Part shown: positions 21,183 through 31,356 of the stretch, piece after piece
Layout of the letters: each line of letters begins with the position of its first letter
Position numbering within the stretch: position 1 is the stretch's first letter
Assembly (NCBI GenBank): GCA_030770535.1
Contig: JASVEC010000154.1
Coordinates: 1-39,991 of the forward strand
Reading direction: 5' to 3'
Length of the DNA stretch: 39,991 nucleotides
DNA from: Batkoa obscura
Taxonomy: Eukaryota; Entomophthoromycota; Entomophthoromycetes; Entomophthorales; Batkoaceae
Notes under the pieces: generated by a model
What the model saw: the letters and a program-made list of their open reading frames with translations, nothing else
What the model was told of the DNA's origin: nothing
The model's database searches: none
Position numbers and translations under genes: made by a program

Positions 21183-22589
21183 TCATACAATAGGTGGAGG
21201 TGGATCAAAAGTGGAGCCTTGGAATGGAGTAGAGAATGGTATTTGGTTATTAGCTGTTACAGCATTAGGGTACATTGTTGAAGTGTTCATCATGGAGCCC
21301 ATTGAATTATTTATCATAGGATTTGTTTGGAATTGAGTTTGTCCTAAATTTAAGTTTGCATTATTTAAATTAGGGTTTGATGTCATATCAATTTTCTTTT
21401 CCAAAATTTCTACATAATTACTTGGGAACATACCAACCTTCCCATCCCTTGTACGACCTTGCCACCATTGTGGAGCTGCCCCATTAGTATTGGTTGGAGA
21501 GCCTTTAGACAAAATAGCAATAAGATCATCTTTAAAAAAGTTTAACTCATTAGAATTTTGGCCTTTGAAGTCATAACTAGCTTTAGCAAATTCAAAAGTT
21601 TGTTGTGGCATACCGTTTGGACCTATCAGACCTTGGCTCTTTAACAACTCTTGTTGTTTTTTAGCCATGCGCCTAGCCATGGATTTCATAAATAAATGTA
21701 GAAGATAAGGAACACCAAACACTAAACCTAAGAACATGAGGAAAGGTCTGAAAGAATATTTTGGTTTCTCAGAGAATTTCTTAAACTCTTTAGTGCTAAT
21801 TTCATTTGGGCTAATAGGTGGTCTTTTTCCTACTAAGCGATAAAGGAAATTACGAACGCTACGATAAATTGCAAATAATGAGAACATTTGCGCAAGCGAG
21901 TTTCTAAGCATACCAAAGTGGTCAGCAACTCCTACCATAGCCATAAAAGAAGAATGTGTGGCAAAATAAGTGGATTCTAACATCTGTGCAATACCTCCAA
22001 AAGTACCAACAACTCTTTCTAAAAGTTGAAATGTAGATTGTGTTGAAAGTTGCATTTGGTGAGCAAAAGAGGGGTCTTCAGGCCCCATTCTACCTCCATT
22101 CATTCCCATACGATTGTAAGGGCCGTATCTGTTCATCCCATATCCTCCCATTCCACCATACATTGATCCCATTCCACTACCATAACCACCTCCATACATT
22201 GACCCATAGCCTGATCCGTAACTTGATCCATACCCACTTCCATATCCTGAGCCATACATTGACCCCATTCCACCTCCATACCCACTACCATAGCTACTTC
22301 CATACATTGACCCATAACCTGAGCCATAGCTTGAGCCATATCCACTTCCATACCCTGATCCATAGCTAGAACTTCCTAAACCGTATGAACTTGTATTGTT
22401 ACCTAAACCTATATTAGAAGTTGTACTTGAACCAAAATCAGGTCTTGATGGCAAAGGGGGTTGGGCTGAATTAGCTGAAGAATCGGTCGGAGGGAAAGGT
22501 GTGCTGCTTGAACTGGGCGCGGCATTTCCATTAAAAGATGCTTGTGCGCTATTACCTTTAGTTTCCCATGGCTTTGGTGGTGAGGGCAT
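21183..22589 (-). CDS. PEX13: Peroxisomal docking protein Pex13
   Basis: 468 residues in one exon. Pex13 is an integral peroxisomal membrane component of the importomer that receives cargo-loaded Pex5/Pex7 with Pex14. The protein begins MPSPPKPWET, the usual N-terminal motif. Residues about 68-152 are a Tyr-Gly-rich repeat tract (repeated GSGYGSSYGSGYGSMYG units). Then comes the conserved amphipathic/membrane core (FQLLERVVGTFGGIAQMLES, about 187-206; FLMFLGLVFGVPYLLHLF, about 283-300). An SH3 domain follows at about 331-396 with ASYDF, the tandem Trp375-Trp376 and MFPSNYV. The YG tract is the region reported in other species to form a selective meshwork for import. A Gln/Asn/Met-rich tail ends the protein. 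The repetitive DNA at about 22130-22380 generates long spurious frames on both strands. Confidence 0.96.
   Translation of the reverse strand: MPSPPKPWETKGNSAQASFNGNAAPSSSSTPFPPTDSSANSAQPPLPSRPDFGSSTTSNIGLGNNTSSYGLGSSSYGSGYGSGYGSSYGSGYGSMYGSSYGSGYGGGMGSMYGSGYGSGYGSSYGSGYGSMYGGGYGSGMGSMYGGMGGYGMNRYGPYNRMGMNGGRMGPEDPSFAHQMQLSTQSTFQLLERVVGTFGGIAQMLESTYFATHSSFMAMVGVADHFGMLRNSLAQMFSLFAIYRSVRNFLYRLVGKRPPISPNEISTKEFKKFSEKPKYSFRPFLMFLGLVFGVPYLLHLFMKSMARRMAKKQQELLKSQGLIGPNGMPQQTFEFAKASYDFKGQNSNELNFFKDDLIAILSKGSPTNTNGAAPQWWQGRTRDGKVGMFPSNYVEILEKKIDMTSNPNLNNANLNLGQTQFQTNPMINNSMGSMMNTSTMYPNAVTANNQIPFSTPFQGSTFDPPPPIV
22133..22384. repeat. Degenerate coding repeat of the PEX13 YG domain
   Basis: On the minus strand the DNA repeats (GGA TCA/AGT/AGC GG TAT/TAC) units coding Gly-Ser-Gly-Tyr and Gly-Ser-Met-Tyr. 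Such tracts tend to expand and contract by slippage. Confidence 0.75.
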
Positions 22590-22916
22590 TTTTAAATTGA
22601 ATAAAAGATTGATAAATATAAACTAAATAAATAGAATTTGGTAGTATTATGCCCTAACTCTTAGATGATTTTTGTGGTTGTAATAAGTTTGTCGTTCCTA
22701 TTAAATAGGTTTGAAGCCATAAAACGCCAATTGATTGGATAGAAGTTAATTGATTCAGCATTTATTTTTCAAGGGAGAGTGTAATTTTAGCCTTTTAATT
22801 GGTTATAATTATTTCATCATTTCTAATTGGATATCCTTGTAATTACTTAGGCCCGTTTCATTTTCATATGGTAAAGCTAATATTAGTAATAATTAATCAA
22901 AGCATAAACCATCACA

Positions 22917-23024
22917 ATATGGGGGTATATTTTTTGTTCAAGAGTTTTACTAACAATAGTCTTTCCACTCAAATGGCGCTTAAAAAATGGAAAAAGTGAT
23001 AAAACCAAGAAAATACCCCATATA
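22917..23024 (-). repeat. Foldback repeat, copy G
   Basis: Starts ATATGGGGGTATATTTTTTG, core CCACTCAAATGGCGCTTAA, ends GAAAATACCCCATATA. Well preserved, in the same orientation as copy C. Confidence 0.8.
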
Positions 23025-24253
23025 TTAGATATATAGATAGAAGTGCCAATAAAGAAATAGAAAATACCAATTTATGCCAAAAATATAAAGCACTATAAAT
23101 ATCTTAAAAGCTTGTTAAATAACGTGCTTATTAAGACTATTGGAAAGTTGACTTGATGAAACGTGTAATTAAAATAACTTTATTGCTAAAGAAGAATAAT
23201 TCTGACTCTTAAAGGTCTTTGCAACGGTATAACATTAAGACCAATTACATCTTTGAAACTATTTAAGTTTTATCATTTCAAATTTAATTTATAAAGATAG
23301 ATTTTTCACAAAACGAGTTACTGATCTTAACTCTTTAAAACTAGTTAAACTAGAACACAAGGAGTAATATAAAACGTACAATTATTAAATTCCAATGAGC
23401 TTATCAATATATACCGAAATATAGGACAAATGATTAGGAAGTTCTTTTGTAATTGTGGCATATTACTGATTGATAAAAAAGAGTTTGTGAAATCAAAAAT
23501 TGATATTATGAAGCTTAATTCTATTCTAGGAAGCACATATTTAAAAGAGCTAATGAAAAGATCGATTGTTTACAATACACCTTTCTCGGGGCTGAAAACG
23601 TAAATTCTAATTGAAGCAGTGTAAACTTAAAGTTGTAAAGGAAATTCATATTGAATTGTACTTTTCATTAGTAAAACAGCTAGCTTGAAGAAGTGAATAA
23701 ATAGGTTGTAAAGCCTAATAATTTGAAAAACAGTAAATTAAAAAGAAACCGGGTACATCGAGATGAAGTAATAGCATATCAAAAGGGATTAAACTTCCTC
23801 GTGAAATTTTAATATAACTGAAGTACGGGAAAGACAGTTGAATTGAGTAGTAGGTAGTGTTTACTATAGTAGCGTTAAAACTCCAAGGATAGGAATTATA
23901 AACAAATAGCACATTGTCTTATGGTTTTTTTATACAAAACATTAATTATAAAATTAATTTCTTAAATTTTATTGTCCGATGATTTTTTCCACTTCCCTGT
24001 CAATTGAACAGTAAAATGTGAATAATAAGTAGTATTATATACTGCTGCCTACAAAAATCCAATTGGGTTTACTTTAAGGTATATCTAGAAACTTCTACTT
24101 GCTTTCTCATTCTTTTCTATTAGTAATATCAATCTTTTCGGACTATCGTACTCATGGGTAATCTATAATTTCATAAATATTAGCTTTAGATTGTTAAACT
24201 TCTAAAACTTGATTTAGGAATAATATTTTTTATGACGAAATCTTCAAGAATAG

Positions 24254-24261
24254 TATAAAAA
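24254..24261 (+). promoter_or_regulatory. TATA-like box, first NmrA-like gene
   Basis: TATAAAAA lies 56 bases before the ATG at 24310. The tandem paralogue has TATAAAAG at almost the same distance, which supports a real promoter element. Confidence 0.5.
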
Positions 24262-24309
24262 CAAATTCAAAATCATAAAAACAATTTTAAACTCAATTCA
24301 TTTTAAACA

Positions 24310-25264
24310 ATGTCAACTTCAACAATTCCAAAAGAATACCAAAGAGTCGTAATTGCTGGAGGAACTGGTGCAATAGGTCGTAGCATCACTGAGGAGCTTT
24401 TAAAAAATAAAGACATTAAAGTAAGAATCTTAACTCGAGCCTCAAGCGGAGAAGATACCAAGAAAGAGTTAAAAGAAAAATATGTCCAGGCTGGTGGAGA
24501 GCTTGTAGAGATCGATTACAACTCTCAAGAAAGCCTTGTAAAGGCATTAGGGGGAATTGACGTAGTAATATCAGCATTAAGTACTCCGGATTTTGTAGTG
24601 GTAAATAGCAATTTGATTGATGCTTCTGTCAAATCAAAGATAAAGCTCTTTATCCCATCAGAGTTTGGGGCCGAAGTAGAAGGGTAAGTTTGAATTAATA
24701 CACATAAGACAAATGATTAATTTAAATTATTTTAGAGTTGAAAATCCGTTCACCTCCCCAAAATGGGCTATTAGAAAGCATCTTGAAAGCTCTGGACTTG
24801 ATTATATCTATTACAATAATGGATTTTTTATTGAGCATTTGCTAGCAGATTTATTTGGTATAAATGTACACAACCATGAAGCTAAAATTATTGGTAGTGG
24901 GGACACAAAGCTTACTGTTACTAGTATAAATGATGTTGGTAGGTTTGTTGCCCAAACATATTTCTTGCCTGAAGCTAGAAATCAGTTTGTTGATATCGTT
25001 GGGGAAAATACTACCATGAATAAGATATTTAAAGATATTTCTGAGATTAGTGGTAAGCCATTCAAAGTTGAAAAAATCCCAATTGAAGAAGCCAATAAAG
25101 TGATCAATGACAAAAATACTGATTTCTTTGCATCAGTTCCTTATTTATTTGGAAGAGATATTGACAACGGTGATGTGTACCTCAAAGGGAATTCAAACCA
25201 TCTTTTACCAAATTTTAAGTTTCTGTCAGTCAAGGAGTACGTTAAACAAGCTTTTTTTAGTTAA
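24310..25264 (+). CDS. NmrA/isoflavone-reductase-like oxidoreductase, copy 1
   Basis: Two exons, 24310-24683 and 24736-25264, separated by a 52-base intron; 300 residues. The N-terminus has the Rossmann NAD(P) motif AGGTGAIG at about 16-23. The family signature LFIPSEFG occurs at about 114-121. Lys134 in SPKWAIRKHLESSGL is at the position of the catalytic lysine of isoflavone and phenylcoumaran benzylic ether reductases; NNGFF follows. No signal peptide, so probably cytosolic. Fungal members either reduce small aromatic or isoprenoid substrates or act as redox sensors of the NmrA type; the PSEFG and Lys features favour an enzyme. The substrate is unknown. A tandem paralogue follows with the same length and intron position. 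Confidence 0.88.
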
Positions 25265-25432
25265 ACGATAGTTAGCTGCAAATAAAATTTCAAAGTTTAA
25301 TACTACTTTTGCCTTTTATTGTCATAAAAAATAATATAACTTTTTAATAAGCATAAATTTTAATATGGGAATGGTTATTTTGTTTCATTATTTTTACCAT
25401 TTTTTATTCAGCATAAAATTAAGAAGGATTAG

Positions 25433-25518
25433 AGGTATATCTTTTTTGGCTTCATTGTTTTATCTGCTTTTTCAAGCACCATTGAGCGGAGAATACAATA
25501 AAATCCATATAGGCATGC
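25433..25518 (+). repeat. Diverged foldback repeat, copy J
   Basis: TATATCTTTTTTGGCTTCATTG and CAAGCACCATTGAGCGGAGAA align with the left arm and core of the family, but the right end is eroded. Just upstream, 25362-25405 (ATATGGGAATGG with TTCATTATTTTTACC) may be another left-end fragment. Confidence 0.45.
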
Positions 25519-25846
25519 CCCTTAACAAAACTACTGAAATAAAAAATATGCGATCATATAATATTTGAAACTTTTATCATTTTAACTAGAAATCAATTAT
25601 TACTGTATTTTATAATTTCAACAATACTAAACTATGTATTTATTTCATAATATACCACTAAAACATGAATTTTAAAAAGTCGATGATGGTAGTAAAACTG
25701 TCTATTCTTAAAATTCTGGTAAACTTAAACATCTGTATTTTCAATAATCAATAAAGGTTCAAATATTTTAAAATTAATTGCTAGTTGATACTCAATAGCT
25801 GTTTTATTAATGATGTATGCAATTGAATTAGTAATATCAAATCCAA

Positions 25847-26039
25847 AATTCCGGCTAGGTTAGACTAATTCGGTAGGAAACAATAACTTTTTAATTTTAG
25901 CAGTGTATCAGTAAGAATTCCGACTTTACTAGGCTAATTCAATTAAAAAATATTATTATGTCTAAAAAATCCGATTTAACGTACTTTTTGTCCAAGTAAG
26001 TATTTTAAGCGAAAATTCCGACTAGGTCATCCTAATAAT
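25847..26039. promoter_or_regulatory. Three spaced AATTCCGACTAGG-type motifs
   Basis: Copies at 25847-25875 (AATTCCGGCTAGGTTAGACT and on), 25916-25944 (AATTCCGACTTTACTAGGCT and on) and 26014-26039 (AATTCCGACTAGGTCATCCT and on). Two of them end in CTAATTC. They lie about 425, 356 and 258 bases before the second NmrA-like start. Could be binding sites (each has a CCG) or remnants of a tandem repeat. Confidence 0.4.
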
Positions 26040-26211
26040 AAGGAAGGAGCAATACTCCATACCTTTATTTGATTAAGCAATCAAACCTTCCATTATTTTG
26101 AATTTTAAAAATTTATCATTACTAATAACGTTATACAACTATGTCATAGGATAAAAAACGTCACAAGGGTTCTAACTCTTATCTTATTATATTACCACTA
26201 CTACGAAAAAG

Positions 26212-26219
26212 TATAAAAG
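26212..26219 (+). promoter_or_regulatory. TATA box, second NmrA-like gene
   Basis: TATAAAAG lies 60 bases before the ATG at 26272, matching the spacing in the paralogue. Confidence 0.5.
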
Positions 26220-26271
26220 CCACACCTTGGTATCCTTTTAATTTAAAACAAACACATTTAAAAAAATCAAA

Positions 26272-27226
26272 ATGACTTTGTCAACTATCCCAAACAATCT
26301 TAAGAGAGTAGCTATTGCTGGTGGTACTGGAACCCTCGGTCAGAACCTTACGGAGGAATTTCTGAAAATTGAAGGAATTAAAGTAAAAGTATTAACTAGA
26401 AAAAGTAATGGTGAAGTGAGTAATCCACAATTGAAAGAGAAATTTGTTAAATGCGGTGCTGAAGTTATCGAGGTTGATTACAATAATCAAAGTGACTTAA
26501 ACGCTGCATTGAACGAAATTGATGTGGTAGTATCAGCTTTAAGCAGCCTTGATTTTACAAAGATTAATTTAGCTTTGCTTAACGCAGCAGTTGAAAATAA
26601 TGTCAATTTATTTGTACCTTCTGAGTTCTTTAGTAAAGTAGATGGGTATTTTTATTTAATTTCATTTTGGTTCTAATTTTATTAACTTTACCGTTAGAAT
26701 TGACAATCCATTCACTACTCCAAAGGCCGAAATTAGAAAACACCTTGAGAAATCTGGTCTAAATTACATTTACTATAACTGTGGATTTTTTTATGAGCAT
26801 ATAACTAGTGAGCTTTTTGGTATTGATGTTATCAACCATAAAGCCAAAATTGTAGGTTCTGGAAACACAAAGCTCAATATAACTCGTATTAGAGATGTTG
26901 CTAGCTTTGTTGCAAAAACTTATCATTTACCTGAGCTCAGAAATGGTCACGTCAATATATCTTCTCAGGTCACAACCATGAACGAAATTGTAAGAGAAAT
27001 AGGCGAAGTTGGCCAAAAGCCATTAGAGACTGAGCATATTGACTTGAGAGAAATCGAAAAATCAATTATCGAGAAAGCTGAAGATTTTTATTATCTCTTA
27101 TTTGCGCATTTTGGGAAAGATATCGAGCTTGGAAATGTTTACATTGAAAAAAGTTCAAACTATTTGCTTCCTGAGTTTAAGTTTGAGTCTTTAAAAGAGT
27201 ATATCAAGCAAACATATTTTAACTAA
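26272..27226 (+). CDS. NmrA/isoflavone-reductase-like oxidoreductase, copy 2
   Basis: Two exons, 26272-26645 and 26698-27226, with a 52-base intron at exactly the same codon and phase as copy 1; both exons equal copy 1 in length, giving 300 residues. AGGTGTLG is the nucleotide-binding motif. The signature reads LFVPSEFF, with Phe for the usual Gly. Lys134 in TTPKAEIRKHLEKSGL is kept, followed by NCGFF. Copies 1 and 2 clearly arose by tandem duplication and have since diverged. The C-terminus ends in the shared LLPEFKFESLKEYIKQ. The changed PSEF motif and different second half may mean another substrate. No sign of decay. Confidence 0.87.
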
Positions 27227-28786
27227 TGTGATCTTTTAAAATAAAATTCAAATACTAAGAATATTTAAATATGATTAAGGTTCTGTAGTTTTCTAGATAA
27301 AGTTTAAACAAATTAAATATTAAATCATCTATAAAAATAATGATCAATTTGTATAAAATGGATAATCTATAAAATAAAATATAACTAATATCAATTGTTG
27401 ACTATTTGATAATTTTATTAAATTGAATGGAACATGGGAATCTGTTTTTTAAGAAATTTACTAATAGAATAGTCTTTCCACTTAAATAGCGCTTAAAGAT
27501 AGAAAAAGTGATAAAACCAAAAACATCCTCATATATATTTAATAAATGGAATAAAGTACATAATTACCAATGCTTTTTTACCACATCGAATTAGGTCCCA
27601 TTGAAGGATTACTTAAGTAAATATATAATATGAGGGACGTCAGCTATGAATTAAAGCCAAAATCATATATAAAATCTAACAAACTTCTAGATTATTATAG
27701 ATTGTAAGAGGTCTAGCCTTATGATATCTTTTAATACGTTTATCAATCATATTAATTTGGTTTTATCAAAGAAGAAAATTCGAAATTGATGTTACTTTTT
27801 TGATAATGAAACAAAAGCTATTATATGGAAAAACTTATTTATTTACATGAAGAACAATTAATTATACAATATATTAATTTAATATTAAAAATTGTTATAG
27901 CTTAAATTGAAATTGTTATAGCTTAAATTAAGAAATATTCTTATTTTGGGTAAACTAAATTAAAAAGTGATTTTTGAGTTATTTGATTTGAAATGAGTCA
28001 AATAGGCTTTATGCCCTATCAAGGGTGAAAGAGCTATTTCAAAGTAATAAAGTTATTTTAGTATTCACAAGATACAAAAAGGCTTGATAGGATATTTGAC
28101 AGTTTCACTCCTTCAAGGTATCTAAAAAAACATGATAAAAAAATGAGATGAATTACGCTGGCATTAATATGTAACTCACAAATATACCATAACAGTGAAA
28201 GTTAAAATATTATCCCAAAGCTTATAATAAAATGCCTTTCTAAGGTCCACTACTCATATATATTTTTATATCAACTGATTTTTTTACAAAAGAAATATAG
28301 TTTGCTCTACTTGATATTTTAATAACTAACATTATTAGTACTATAAATGTATAGCCCCAAAGTAGATATATATCATTCAAATATTAGCGAAAAGAATATA
28401 TTAACTGTAATTAAGCAGTGTATCTAACCAAATACAAATTTTAATTAATAAATATGACAAATAAAGTAATAGCGTCCTAGATAGTATTAAAATAACTCAT
28501 AAAACAATTTAAATTAACCTAAGTTATAATTATATTTAATAAATTCAAATACTTGAAATAAAGGCTAAAACGTCTACTTCTAAATTTGGTAAATTAAAGA
28601 GGCTTTAATCTACAGGCAAAAAAATAATTAAAAGTTTTAATAAGCTGGTTCTTTAATAAAATATACCATGTCGCATAAATTGTTAATGCGCTATTTTATG
28701 TATGTTAAACATGTCTAAAAGTTGGTCCAAAAGAAACATATAATAAGACCAAGAAGTTATCTCTACCACTAAAAAAACAATCAAGA
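27227..28786. other. 1.56-kb intergenic region before the multicopper oxidase
   Basis: Holds foldback copy H (27433-27534). There is a short direct repeat, ATTGTTATAGCTTAAATTGA, near 27891-27930. The rest is AT-rich without a supported gene and must contain the oxidase promoter. Confidence 0.5.
27433..27534 (-). repeat. Foldback repeat, copy H
   Basis: Starts CATGGGAATCTGTTTTTTAAG, core CCACTTAAATAGCGCTTAA, ends CAAAAACATCCTCATAT. Inverse orientation, moderately diverged. Confidence 0.7.
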
Positions 28787-30514
28787 ATGAAGTTTCTAGT
28801 ACTATTCAGTTATCTGGCTCATTTAGCAATAAGCAAAACTGTGAAGCAAGAATGGACACTTAAAGATGGAGATATAGCCCCTGATAACTTCTTATTTAAG
28901 GGCATATTGATCAATGATAAGTTTCCTGGTCCACAGATTAATGCCGTAACTAGTGATGCTATTGAAATCAAAGTAAATAATAATCTACATAAGAATGTAA
29001 CCATTCATTGGCATGGGATTACTCAAAAGGGATCAATTAAAGCAGATGGGGTGCCTTATGTAACACAAGAACCTATTATGCCAGGAAAGAGCTATACCTA
29101 TAAATTTAAAGTATACGACCAAAGCGGGACTTACTTCTACCATGCACATACAGATATGGACTCCGAACATATCTATGGATCTTTGATTATTGAAGATAAA
29201 AAAGAGGTATGGGATGATATTGTCAAATTTAACAAGGATTACAAATACGATGAAGATATTGTATTATTACTATCTGAAAGATGGCATAAATCAACTGAAG
29301 AATTAATAGATGGAATGAATAACCCGCCGTTTAGATTTCCTAATCAATCACAAAGTATTTTAACCAATGGTAGAACATATCAAAAATGGGGTGATAAAGA
29401 TGATGCTGAATCAAAAACTTTTAATAATGGATTTAGTGTTACTAACGTAAAGCCAGACAAGGTATACAGATTAAGATTGATAGCTGCAAATGGATTCTCT
29501 TTATTCACTTTCAATATTGAAGGCCATGAAATGACTATTATCGAAGCAGACGGTACTTTAGTTGACCCTGTTAAAGTTGATCGGGTGGAACTAAGCAGTG
29601 GACAGCGCTATTCTGTGTTATTAAAAACAAATAAGAAAGTAGATAATTACTACATGTATACTCAAGTGAGTGATGAATTCAGACCTGAGGCACATAGACC
29701 AGTAGCAAAAAACGGGGTTGCTATCCTTCATTATGATGGTGCAAAGAGTACTTCATCCCTAATACGTAAAGAGAAGCAAGCTCCTGGATTACAGTATGAA
29801 TACTCTCATTGGGTAGAATCCAAATTGTTCACTTCAAAATGGTATAATAAAGGGTTATCCAAGCATTTTTATCCGGTACCAAAGAAGGCAACTAAAGAAA
29901 TAAATTTAATCGTTACTTTAAGAAAGCCAAATGACTTAGCTAGATGGTTTATAAATGATGTTGAAAACAAACCAAGAGATACTGTATTAGTAGATGATAT
30001 GGAAACAGGAAAATACAAGCCAACAAAAGGAATTTATGAGATTAACGAAGGTGATGATGTTCAAATTATCCTACAACATACCATGCCACCTGGATTACCT
30101 TGTGAAGCACATCCATGGCATTTACATGGACATTCCTTTTATGTTGTTGGTCGTGGCGATGGGTTTTATGATCCAAAAGTGGATGGTCTAAAGATTGACA
30201 ACTATTTGGCAACCACTAAAAACATACCTATTTTAAGAGACACTTATACTCATTTTATTACTGACATTCCAGAAGTTGGTAAACCAATAAATCAAACTAA
30301 TTCTAGACTTGGTCCTGTTGATAATCATATAGACATGTTCTCAAATTTGAAACGTATGGAAGATAATTCTCTCAATGCAAATGATCTTCCCTGTGGTTGG
30401 TACGCCATTCGCTTTAAAGCTGATAATCCAGGCTCTTGGTTTATGCATTGTCATATGGCGGCTCATATGATTATGGGAAAAATAGTGATTGTCAACTATG
30501 TTCCTAAGAACTAG
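28787..30514 (+). CDS. Secreted laccase-like multicopper oxidase
   Basis: 575 residues, no introns. Residues 1-16 (MKFLVLFSYLAHLAIS) are a signal peptide. Three cupredoxin domains carry the four copper motifs: His74-Trp-His76-Gly, His119-Ala-His121, HPWHLHGHSF (442-451) and His554-Cys555-His556 with His560. Cys555 is the type-1 copper ligand, so the enzyme should oxidise substrates and reduce O2 to water. At the type-1 axial position, five residues after His560 (HMIMGK), this protein has Lys565 where laccases usually have Leu, Phe or Met. No C-terminal membrane anchor is present, unlike Fet3 ferroxidases, so an extracellular or wall enzyme is likely. Substrates (phenols, pigment precursors, metal ions) cannot be decided. 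Copper motifs are complete, so it is probably active. Confidence 0.93.
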   Translation: MKFLVLFSYLAHLAISKTVKQEWTLKDGDIAPDNFLFKGILINDKFPGPQINAVTSDAIEIKVNNNLHKNVTIHWHGITQKGSIKADGVPYVTQEPIMPGKSYTYKFKVYDQSGTYFYHAHTDMDSEHIYGSLIIEDKKEVWDDIVKFNKDYKYDEDIVLLLSERWHKSTEELIDGMNNPPFRFPNQSQSILTNGRTYQKWGDKDDAESKTFNNGFSVTNVKPDKVYRLRLIAANGFSLFTFNIEGHEMTIIEADGTLVDPVKVDRVELSSGQRYSVLLKTNKKVDNYYMYTQVSDEFRPEAHRPVAKNGVAILHYDGAKSTSSLIRKEKQAPGLQYEYSHWVESKLFTSKWYNKGLSKHFYPVPKKATKEINLIVTLRKPNDLARWFINDVENKPRDTVLVDDMETGKYKPTKGIYEINEGDDVQIILQHTMPPGLPCEAHPWHLHGHSFYVVGRGDGFYDPKVDGLKIDNYLATTKNIPILRDTYTHFITDIPEVGKPINQTNSRLGPVDNHIDMFSNLKRMEDNSLNANDLPCGWYAIRFKADNPGSWFMHCHMAAHMIMGKIVIVNYVPKN

Positions 30515-31356
30515 GTTATATCTATATGAATGCTTCGAATTTATTTTATTATTTGTTTTAAAGATGGATAACCTTACGATAATAAATAAGTATTTTATTT
30601 TCAAAATGAAAATTTTACTTTTTTTGAGCTCCCACTTTATTTTATATTAAACTCTTAAGTAATAAGAATAAAAGCTAAGACATATTATAATCACAACAAT
30701 CATTGGAAAAGTATCTTTTTTAAATATAAAAATAAATCTTCATGGTCTTTTTAATAAGCCATATATCCAGCTAGTTGCTTAATATCCAATGACAAGACTA
30801 ACGAAGTTGCTGAAAGAAATAAAATAACAAAGTTATATTTAGTAGATATGGTTGCTTATTTAATTTAATTTAACAAAAGTATTGGTGCTTTGCAAAAGTA
30901 ATTGGTTTTAAAATCTAGTTATATCTGAATAAAGACAATACAGCCATTTGTATATTTACAAAAGGAAAACATTGAAGCTGGTGAAATTCAGAACAAGTCC
31001 CAATGTAAGCACATAAGCATTTCACCAAATAGGGTGTAAATATAAATTTATCAGACACGTTGTCTTACAAGATAGTTAAATGATAAGTGTAAAAACAAGT
31101 ATTTAATTGTATTTTTAGTCCCTTGCGTCATTGAATAAATCCTAATTCATCATCTTAGTTACAGAACTATAATGCTATTTACTATTCCTTGCACTATAAA
31201 ACATTTAAAATGTGCTCAAAATAAGCATAAAATTTATACTAAACTATTAAGATCAAAGTAATAAAACTAAAACAAATTTCAGGCAAAGTCATTTATTTGA
31301 ATAGATGCAAGACAAGCAAAAAAGGTAACATAAGAGTAGTATTAACTCACACTAGC
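30515..31356. other. Convergent intergenic region
   Basis: Separates the 3' ends of the oxidase and the minus-strand cysteine/arginine-rich gene. No repeat family member, RNA gene or supported frame was found. Confidence 0.5.

Larger units (their letters stand above)
22590..24309. other. 1.7-kb divergent intergenic region
   Basis: Lies between the starts of PEX13 and the first NmrA-like gene. It holds foldback copy G (22917-23024). The segment about 23080-23920 has somewhat more complex composition, with small frames (57 residues at 23430-23603) that could be a gene relic, but none has a recognisable domain. Confidence 0.5.
25265..26271. other. Intergenic region between NmrA-like paralogues
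   Basis: Contains a diverged foldback repeat (25433-25518) and a possible second fragment (25362-25405). It also has three spaced copies of an AATTCCGACTAGG-type motif (25847, 25916, 26014) ahead of the second paralogue. The short frame at 25365-25568 overlaps the degraded repeats and is not a gene. Confidence 0.55.

Noticed and set aside
22040-22369. Long His/Thr/Ser-rich and Met/Gln/Val-rich frames across the PEX13 repeat
   Set aside because: They are out-of-frame readings of the Gly-Tyr coding repeat.
23430-23603. 57-residue plus-strand frame (MIRKFFCNCGILLIDKKE...)
   Set aside because: No family resemblance and no plausible neighbouring exons; at most a relic of a lost gene.
25365-25568. 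67-residue plus-strand frame
   Set aside because: It lies over degraded foldback repeat sequence and has no domain.
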